Source of the DNA: Sulfidibacterium sp964549335
GTDB taxonomy: Bacteria > Bacteroidota > Bacteroidia > Bacteroidales > F082
Direction: 5' to 3'
Assembly: GCA_964549335.1 (NCBI GenBank)
Contig: CAZJUQ010000038.1
Span: forward strand, 1 to 64,000
Length of the DNA: 64,000 nt
The notes beneath the pieces were generated by a model that saw only the letters and a list, made by a program, of their open reading frames with translations, searched no databases and was not told the origin of the DNA. A program made the position numbers and the translations under genes. Numbering within the stretch: the first letter of the stretch is position 1; each line of letters opens with the position of its first letter. This document shows positions 26,623 to 32,550 of this stretch, one piece after another.

Positions 26623-27612
26623 ATGGCTAATTCGAACTTTGTGGATTATGTAAAAATATATTGCCGTTCGGGCAAAGGAGGACCCGGCTCGGCACATTTG
26701 CGCAGGGAGAAATACCTTCCTAAAGGCGGACCCGACGGCGGCGACGGAGGCAAAGGCGGAAGCATCGTTATGAAAGGCAATGCCCAATTGTGGACTTTGC
26801 TGCATTTAAGATATATGCGCCATGTAATTGCAGAAAACGGAATGCCGGGGGGCGCCCAGCGAAGCACCGGCGCAAACGGTAAAGACATCGTTATTGAAGT
26901 GCCTGCAGGAACAATAGCCAGAAATGCCGAAACGGGGGATATTATCGGCGAAATAACAGATGACGGGCAAACGGTGACACTTTTGGAAGGAGGACGGGGC
27001 GGACTGGGTAACGACCATTTCAAATCGCCCACCAACCAAACTCCAAGATATGCACAGCCCGGAGAGGAAGGCAAAGAGGCTTACATAATTTTCGAACTGA
27101 AAGTGCTTGCCGATGTTGGTCTCGTCGGATTTCCCAATGCGGGAAAATCAACATTGCTATCCGTGTTGTCGGCGGCAAAACCCGAAATAGCGGATTATCC
27201 GTTTACCACAATAAGACCCAATCTGGGTATCGTTTCGTACAGAGACGGCAAAAGCTTTGTAATGGCTGACATACCGGGAATAATAGAAAATGCGCACGAA
27301 GGAAAAGGACTGGGTCTCCGTTTTTTGCGACACATAGAACGAAACAGCATGCTGCTTTTTATGATTCCGGCCGACAGTAAGGACATCAAAAACGAATATG
27401 AGATACTGCTTAACGAATTAAAGCATTACAACCCCGAACTCCTCGACAAAGAACGACTATTGGCAATCTCAAAATCGGATATGCTTGACGATGAACTGCA
27501 AACCGAAATAGCAAAAGAACTCCCAAACATACCATTCGTATTTATTTCGTCGGTAACCCAAAGCGGACTTTCAAAGCTGAAAGATATGATTTGGAAAGCT
27601 CTTAACTCATAA
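26623..27612 (+). CDS. obg: Obg family GTPase (ribosome assembly)
   Basis: A 329-residue Obg/CgtA GTPase for 50S subunit maturation and stress response. The glycine-rich Obg fold spans residues 1-158 ('GGPDGGDGGKGGS'); the G domain follows with G1 'GFPNAGKST' (169-177), 'DYPFTTI' (G2), 'DIPGIIENAHEGKGLG' (G3) and 'SKSD' (G4). It has no OCT or TGS C-terminal extension, as in the short Bacteroidota form. Confidence 0.96.
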   Translation: MANSNFVDYVKIYCRSGKGGPGSAHLRREKYLPKGGPDGGDGGKGGSIVMKGNAQLWTLLHLRYMRHVIAENGMPGGAQRSTGANGKDIVIEVPAGTIARNAETGDIIGEITDDGQTVTLLEGGRGGLGNDHFKSPTNQTPRYAQPGEEGKEAYIIFELKVLADVGLVGFPNAGKSTLLSVLSAAKPEIADYPFTTIRPNLGIVSYRDGKSFVMADIPGIIENAHEGKGLGLRFLRHIERNSMLLFMIPADSKDIKNEYEILLNELKHYNPELLDKERLLAISKSDMLDDELQTEIAKELPNIPFVFISSVTQSGLSKLKDMIWKALNS

Positions 27613-27810
27613 TAATTACCTGAGGCTGTCATGTTTGCCAAATCGCTTCAACGGTTACGTTTTGTGTTATAAAAACAATTTACATTTGAAAAATACAAAT
27701 GGCAAAAGAAAAAACCCGAGTTAGACCAGAATTTCCCGTAACCGTTTTTCTTGCCCACAACGGCAAACACATATGTATTGACCGGATATTGACAGGCCGA
27801 TTAACACTAA

Positions 27811-28656
27811 TCAGCCCAACTCCTCCTGCACCTTTTTGTAAACCCTTTTCGAAACCACAATACTGAATTCGTAAAGCCCCCACAACGGTATTACCACCAT
27901 AATTTGACTAAACATATCGGGAGGAGTAATGATAGCTGCAAGAATAAGCAGAATCACAAACATATATTTGCGGTTTTTTTTCATAAAATCGGGTGTCAAA
28001 ATACCAATCCTCGTTAAAAAATATACAAGAATGGGCAATTCGAAAACCACTCCTACGGCAAACGTAACCGAAACAACGGTGCTTATGTACGAATTTAAAG
28101 ATATCCTGTTCGACACTTCCGAACTCACATTATAAGTGCCGAGAAAGTTAACCGTAAGAGGCACAATAAGAAAATAGCTGAACAGCACACCGAGCAAAAA
28201 CAAGCCGGTACTGATTAAGACCCCGCCTCTGGAATACTTTCTCTCTTTTTCGTATAGAGCCGGCTGGACAAAACGCCATATTTCCCACAAAATGTAAGGA
28301 AACGCCAAAATAAAACCCGCCACAATGGATATATACATGTGGGTTAAAAACTGTCCCGACATTTTTATATTAATAATTTGCAGGTGCATATCTTTTACGC
28401 ACAAAGCGTTCGACGAGAGAAAATGCCCCAATTTACAAAGCATACGATAGGTAATAAAATCGGAGTTGCTCGGTGCCAGAATAATAAAATCGAAAACAAG
28501 TTTCCGGTTCAAAAAAGCAATTGTTGCCAACACAACCACGGCTATCAACGAGCGAATTATGTGTTTGCGCAAAGCTTCGAGGTGGTCCCAAAACGACATT
28601 ACCGCCTCTTCCTGTTCCGCTCCGGTTTTTACCTTTTTTGTTGTTTGTTCTTCCAT
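27811..28656 (-). CDS. tatC: Twin-arginine translocase subunit TatC
   Basis: TatC, the inner-membrane receptor for folded twin-arginine substrates; 281 residues from the chosen start. The open frame extends 41 codons further upstream, but those would pass through the terminator hairpin of the dsrE gene, and the residues before 'MEEQTTKKVK' look non-coding. Signature 'MSFWDHLEALRKHII' opens the conserved part, followed by about six hydrophobic helices; 'FVQPALYEKERKY' is the conserved cytoplasmic/periplasmic loop. No tatA is present in the window. Confidence 0.93.
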   Translation of the reverse strand: MEEQTTKKVKTGAEQEEAVMSFWDHLEALRKHIIRSLIAVVVLATIAFLNRKLVFDFIILAPSNSDFITYRMLCKLGHFLSSNALCVKDMHLQIINIKMSGQFLTHMYISIVAGFILAFPYILWEIWRFVQPALYEKERKYSRGGVLISTGLFLLGVLFSYFLIVPLTVNFLGTYNVSSEVSNRISLNSYISTVVSVTFAVGVVFELPILVYFLTRIGILTPDFMKKNRKYMFVILLILAAIITPPDMFSQIMVVIPLWGLYEFSIVVSKRVYKKVQEELG

Positions 28657-28683
28657 AAACTTTTTTAAAGCGGCATCAAAAGT

Positions 28684-28714
28684 AAAAAAAAACCTCACGC
28701 GGACGGTGAGGTTT
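28684..28714 (-). terminator. Intrinsic terminator after the sulfur operon
   Basis: AACCTCAC pairs with GTGAGGTT around a 7-nt loop, followed on the minus strand by a run of T. It ends the operon SQR-DUF1641-TusE-DsrE and separates it from tatC. Confidence 0.85.
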
Positions 28715-28742
28715 GATAAACATGAATAAATCACAAAACACA

Positions 28743-29246
28743 CTAAGTAAACACGATTTGTGTTCCGGGACCGTTGCACATTGCATATAAATCGCCAACG
28801 GTAATAATATCTTTTACAACATCATGAAAATCTTCCCGCTTCAATTTAAACATATCGGCAGCCAATTTACAGGCATAAACCTCTCCCCCGCCGGCATCAA
28901 TAAGTTCTAAAAACTCTTCCACGGGCGGAATATCCAGTTGTTCCATTTGGGCTTTCATCATTTTGGTAACTCCGGCTTCAACTCCCGGCAACGCACCGAG
29001 CAAAGTGGGAAAAGGTAAACCGCCGGGCATGCGCATCGACGGGTTTCCTACGGTGGCTGTATGCAATTTGTTCATCCTCTTTTTGGTTATTGCATCAAGC
29101 CCGAAAAAGGTAAAAAAGAGTTTCGTCTCTATGCCCTCCATAACGGCACCGTTTGCCATTACGAGAGCTGCATACACATCTTCGAGTGTGCCCTTCGAAC
29201 AAATCAAAAGGATTTTTTTCAAAGGATAATTTTCGTTGTTTTCCAT
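28743..29246 (-). CDS. DsrE/DsrF/DrsH-like sulfur-relay protein
   Basis: A 167-residue DsrE-superfamily protein. The N-terminal 'KILLICSKGTLEDVYAALVMANGA' region and the C-terminal 'EVYACKLAADMFKL' (C126) are typical of DsrE3/DrsH-type persulfide carriers. Other cysteines are C16 and C157. Homologues carry sulfane sulfur between partners such as TusA, rhodanese or DsrC/TusE. It is the last gene of a four-gene minus-strand operon with TusE/DsrC-like, DUF1641 and SQR-like genes (15-bp gap to the TusE gene). Confidence 0.85.
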   Translation of the reverse strand: MENNENYPLKKILLICSKGTLEDVYAALVMANGAVMEGIETKLFFTFFGLDAITKKRMNKLHTATVGNPSMRMPGGLPFPTLLGALPGVEAGVTKMMKAQMEQLDIPPVEEFLELIDAGGGEVYACKLAADMFKLKREDFHDVVKDIITVGDLYAMCNGPGTQIVFT

Positions 29247-29261
29247 ATTAAAATACTTTTA

Positions 29262-29573
29262 TTAGATACATGAGACGGGTTTTGACACCCCTGAAATTTT
29301 TGTCGCTTTTTTTAGCGGTGCACCCGGAAAAAGTTGATAAAATGTCTTTACATCAACCACCCCCGACTTGCCTATCCCCCTGATTGTAAGCCCTTCACCC
29401 GCTTCAACCTTTTGTCTGATGTAGTTTATCACTTCAAAATGCTTTGCGGTCAATTCAATACCCTCTTCTTTTGCTATCTCTTTTGCAACCTCTTCGTTCC
29501 ATTGCGAGGAGTTTATCAAATACCCCTCTTCGTTTACCTCTATAACTTTTCCTGCTATTGTTTTTGTTGACAT
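29262..29573 (-). CDS. tusE: TusE/DsrC-family sulfur carrier
   Basis: A 103-residue DsrC/TusE fold protein. 'LTAKHFEVINYIRQ' and the C-terminal arm are clear. The penultimate Cys (C102, CysA) is present, but the second Cys of DsrC (CysB, 11 residues earlier) is replaced by Thr. This is the single-Cys pattern of TusE-type sulfur acceptors rather than of DsrC in dissimilatory sulfite reduction, and no dsrAB is nearby. In E. coli TusE helps thiolate tRNA; the operon context here suggests a role in sulfide-derived sulfur transfer instead. The gene symbol follows the family only. Confidence 0.88.
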   Translation of the reverse strand: MSTKTIAGKVIEVNEEGYLINSSQWNEEVAKEIAKEEGIELTAKHFEVINYIRQKVEAGEGLTIRGIGKSGVVDVKTFYQLFPGAPLKKATKISGVSKPVSCI

Positions 29574-29609
29574 ATCTCTAATTTTTTTTGTTAAACAAAT
29601 ATTTATCCG

Positions 29610-30287
29610 TTAATTATTATCTGACTCTTCTTTTGCAATGTTTTTCAAAAAACTTATCATAAATCCGAGACCTTTTTTCAACTCCGGGGAATTCATTTCG
29701 CGTAATGCCCGAAAAAGTGAGTACTCCGGAATATCGGTTACTTTCATACTCTTGTAAACAACGGTACCGTTGTTTACAGCTTCCAGCATTTCGGGCTGGG
29801 TAAGGTTTTTCACCGTTTCCAAAATAATAACTATGTTGTCGGCAAGCAACCTCACATCTTCAACGGTAAAATTCTCTACAATATTGGTAACAATGCGTAA
29901 CGACTCTTTAAAGAAGTCGATATACCCTCTGGCTTCGAGCCTGTTCATGGTTTTTATGCCGTCAAGCCCAACCTGATGAATAATGGGAGTAATATCCTTG
30001 ATAAAATCGTATCCGCTTTCTATCATATTGAATAGTTCGTTAAGCGTATCGATGTTTCTTACAATTTTTAACAAAAGTATTTTAATGGCTTCTCCGTCTA
30101 TTTCCACTCCGGAGTTATCAAGTTCGGTAACCGCCGCCCCGAAAACATCTTTGGTTACAATGGATAAGTCGGCAGTCAAATCGCTTATATTTTGCCTCAC
30201 CTCTTTTTGTGCCGTTACCTCTTCGAGAATAATGTCGAGTTTCATGTTAACGGCATCTATCTGTTTTTGAATATCGTTATCTTTCAT
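29610..30287 (-). CDS. DUF1641 protein
   Basis: A 225-residue mostly helical, soluble protein of the DUF1641 family. The conserved core is 'PIIHQVGLDGIKTMNRLEARG' in the middle followed by a repeated helical pattern with 'LADNIVIILETVKNLTQPE'. DUF1641 proteins often sit beside FAD oxidoreductases of the sulfide:quinone type or formate dehydrogenase genes and may be accessory subunits; no activity is established. It lies between the SQR-like (32 bp) and TusE-like (36 bp) genes in the same operon. Confidence 0.85.
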   Translation of the reverse strand: MKDNDIQKQIDAVNMKLDIILEEVTAQKEVRQNISDLTADLSIVTKDVFGAAVTELDNSGVEIDGEAIKILLLKIVRNIDTLNELFNMIESGYDFIKDITPIIHQVGLDGIKTMNRLEARGYIDFFKESLRIVTNIVENFTVEDVRLLADNIVIILETVKNLTQPEMLEAVNNGTVVYKSMKVTDIPEYSLFRALREMNSPELKKGLGFMISFLKNIAKEESDNN

Positions 30288-30319
30288 AGCTTTAAGTTTT
30301 TTTTAATTCAGACATCTTC

Positions 30320-31549
30320 TTAAAGCTTTTTTCCCGCCATCTGCATTTGCGAATCAATAGGCATCTCCTTGCCTTTGAGTAATATATGCCAGTATATCCA
30401 ACGGAACAGCATTTTACCGTAATGATTTGTACGGCTCACTTTAAGCAACCCGAAGGGACCGAGACCGGGAAAAGGGAATGAGCCGGGCAAAGGCTCGGTA
30501 TCGTAATTGAAATCTATCAAAGTGCCTTGACCGTATCCCGTTTCAATATAGCAGTTTGCATGGCCGTCAAAACTTGCAGTAAAAGGACGTCCCTCAATAG
30601 CACACATAAGATTTTCTTCGAGAACCTCTGAAGCGAAATGTGCAACGGAACCCGCTTTTGAGGTTGGCAAATTTGCCGCATCGCCAATTACAAAAACATT
30701 TTCGTAATCACGCGAACGCAGAGTATATTTATCGGTAGGCACAAAATTCATATCATCGCCCATACCGCTGCGCTCTATCAGTTCATCACCCAAATTTGTG
30801 GGAATGGTTACAAGACAATCGAACTTCACCTCTTTTCCGGCAAAATCCTTAATTACTTTCCTGCCGTTATCAACCTCGGCTATGTTAAAGTCGGGGATAA
30901 TGTTAATGTTTTTTTTACTCAACAACTCACCGAGCATTTTTGTAGCCCTCGGTTTGGTAAAAGCTCCCGAAAGCGGTGTTACAAAAGTGATGTTTACTTT
31001 GTCTCTCAACCCCCTCTCGGTAAAAAAAGCATCGGCATAAAAGACAAATTCAAGCGGTGCCACCGGACACTTGTACGGCAACTCGGCAATATTCACAACA
31101 AGTTCTCCACCCTCCCATGTCTTGAAAAAGCCTGAAAGAGCCACCGCTCCCTCTATCGTATAAAAATCAAAAATCTCTTTATACCACAATTCCCCTTTCA
31201 ATCCAGGAGTCTCTTCAGGTGCCGTCCTGGTTCCTGTGGCTATTATCAAATAATCGTAATTGAGAACAACACCGTCCGAAAGCAAAACCCTGTTGCTCCC
31301 AGCTTCTATACGTTCTATTTTTGAAAAAATAACATTTATACCAACCGGAAAAAAATCGTTCTTTGGCTTTACCACATCCCACTTGTTATATATACCAAAA
31401 GGAATAAACAAAAAACCGGGTTGATAATAGTGGGTCTTGTACCTGTCAACTACCGTTATTTCCCATTCGTCACGCGGCAATTTTTTCCGCATTTTGTTCG
31501 CCATCATTGTTCCGGCTGTTCCCGCTCCTAAAATCAATAATTTTTTCAT
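30320..31549 (-). CDS. Sulfide:quinone reductase-like flavoprotein
   Basis: A 409-residue FAD/NAD(P)-type oxidoreductase of the SQR/flavocytochrome c sulfide dehydrogenase group. FAD motifs: 'LILGAGTAGT' at the start and 'VFVIGDAANLPTSKAGSVAH' (284-303). C161 in 'PYKCPVAPLE' is the hallmark redox Cys of this group and C333 is a likely partner; the third Cys found in classical type I SQR is not seen. 'FLFIPFG' near residue 47 and the C-terminal amphipathic part fit monotopic membrane attachment. It probably passes electrons from sulfide or a related thiol to quinone. First gene of the operon, divergent from the Fnr-like regulator. Confidence 0.85.
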   Translation of the reverse strand: MKKLLILGAGTAGTMMANKMRKKLPRDEWEITVVDRYKTHYYQPGFLFIPFGIYNKWDVVKPKNDFFPVGINVIFSKIERIEAGSNRVLLSDGVVLNYDYLIIATGTRTAPEETPGLKGELWYKEIFDFYTIEGAVALSGFFKTWEGGELVVNIAELPYKCPVAPLEFVFYADAFFTERGLRDKVNITFVTPLSGAFTKPRATKMLGELLSKKNINIIPDFNIAEVDNGRKVIKDFAGKEVKFDCLVTIPTNLGDELIERSGMGDDMNFVPTDKYTLRSRDYENVFVIGDAANLPTSKAGSVAHFASEVLEENLMCAIEGRPFTASFDGHANCYIETGYGQGTLIDFNYDTEPLPGSFPFPGLGPFGLLKVSRTNHYGKMLFRWIYWHILLKGKEMPIDSQMQMAGKKL

Positions 31550-31573
31550 TTTATACTTTTTTTAACTCTTTGT

Positions 31574-31581
31574 CAAATGTA
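31574..31581 (-). promoter_or_regulatory. -7 element of the sulfur operon
   Basis: On the minus strand TACATTTG (exact TAnnTTTG), 25 bp before the SQR-like start codon. No TTTG-like -33 box lies at the right distance, so the promoter may need an activator. Confidence 0.5.
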
Positions 31582-31614
31582 TATAGATATATATATTTAT
31601 CTTTGTTTTTCTGT

Positions 31615-31628
31615 ATGATATAAATCAT
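31615..31628. promoter_or_regulatory. Fnr/Crp-type operator palindrome
   Basis: ATGATATAAATCAT, i.e. TGAT-N4-ATCA, is close to the FNR consensus TTGAT-N4-ATCAA and shares the TGA-N6-TCA core of all Crp/Fnr sites. It lies about 54 bp upstream of the predicted SQR-operon start (activating distance) and overlaps the regulator's own promoter (repressing distance). Confidence 0.6.
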
Positions 31629-31629
31629 C

Positions 31630-31637
31630 TATTTTTG
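31630..31637 (+). promoter_or_regulatory. -7 element of the Fnr-like regulator gene
   Basis: TATTTTTG (exact TAnnTTTG), one base downstream of the palindromic operator and 18 bp before the start codon. A bound regulator would block it, which suggests autorepression. Confidence 0.5.
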
Positions 31638-31655
31638 TGTTTTTAATTTTTTAGA

Positions 31656-32351
31656 ATGAAAACAAAGAACGACATAACAAGCTGCAAAACTTGCGTTTAC
31701 AGAAAACTATTGTTCGGTTGTCTGGATGATATTGAATACATGATGGTAAATAGCAGCCGTAAAGAATACTTTTTTTCGAAGGGTGAAATGATAAAATCGG
31801 AAGGTGAAAAGGTAAAGTCGTTTTTATATTTGCGCAAAGGGCTGGTAAAAATATTTAAAACCGGCAACGCGGGGAAAGACCATATTTTAAGCATTAATAA
31901 ACCCGGAGATTTTATCAATTTACTGCACATTTTTTCCGAAAAAAATTTCAGATACAATATTGTTGCCCTCGAAGACACTTTGGTATGTGATGTCGATTTG
32001 GGAATAATAAATCACCTTATAAAGAGTAACGGTAACTTTGCAATGACCGTAATAAACAGAATGAGCAACATTTCGGCCGAAATAATAGAGAACCGTTTCA
32101 ACATGATACAAAAACAGATAAAAGGGCGTATCGCATCCCTTATTCTCTATTTTGCCGACGAAGTTTACCATTCCGACACATTTACCCTGCCTATTACACG
32201 CAAAGAGATAGGCGAACTTATTTCGATTACCACCGAAAATACCATCCGTTCTCTCTCGGTATTTCATAACGACGGCATAATAAGGTTAAAGGGCAAACAG
32301 CTCGAAATATTAAACAAAGATTTATTGAAAATAATAAAAGAAAACGGGTAA
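31656..32351 (+). CDS. Fnr-like Crp/Fnr family transcription factor
   Basis: A 231-residue regulator with a cyclic-nucleotide-type effector domain (to about residue 125), a long dimer helix and a C-terminal winged helix 'TRKEIGELISITTENTIRSL'. Cysteines C10, C13 and C22 near the N-terminus and C111 in 'ALEDTLVCDVD' align with the four [4Fe-4S] ligands of E. coli FNR (C20, C23, C29, C122); the last matches its 'ALETSMVCEIP' context. The third spacing is longer (x8 instead of x5). This suggests an O2- or NO-labile cluster. The recognition helix keeps Glu and Arg but not the FNR Ser. It is divergent from the SQR operon, its probable target. Confidence 0.85.
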   Translation: MKTKNDITSCKTCVYRKLLFGCLDDIEYMMVNSSRKEYFFSKGEMIKSEGEKVKSFLYLRKGLVKIFKTGNAGKDHILSINKPGDFINLLHIFSEKNFRYNIVALEDTLVCDVDLGIINHLIKSNGNFAMTVINRMSNISAEIIENRFNMIQKQIKGRIASLILYFADEVYHSDTFTLPITRKEIGELISITTENTIRSLSVFHNDGIIRLKGKQLEILNKDLLKIIKENG

Positions 32352-32380
32352 AAGTCAACGTTCTCAAACATTTTGACGCC

Positions 32381-32412
32381 AATCCGTGAGTTACGGTTTT
32401 TTTGTTTTTTTC
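32381..32412 (+). terminator. Probable terminator of the Fnr-like gene
   Basis: CCGT-GAGTT-ACGG is followed by TTTTTTTGTTTTTTT. The stem is short, but the T-run is long. Confidence 0.55.
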
Positions 32413-32550
32413 CGTCGGTATTTCATAAAAAGAACCTGCTTCCGTTTTTCGGGAACCGTTACTACACCTTGCCGTGCAATTAATTATCTTTAAGAGCTAA
32501 CCTTCCGGGAAATAAAAAAAATTAATGTACATTTGGCTAAAAAATTTCTA

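Noticed and set aside
27650..27746. 10-bp inverted repeat AACGGTTACG/CGTAACCGTT after obg
   Set aside because: The arms are 77 bp apart and only five T follow the second arm; too weak to call a terminator or mobile-element end.
28657..28779. 41-codon N-terminal extension of tatC
   Set aside because: It would run through the terminator hairpin of the sulfur operon, and the residues do not resemble TatC; the ATG at 28656 is the better start.
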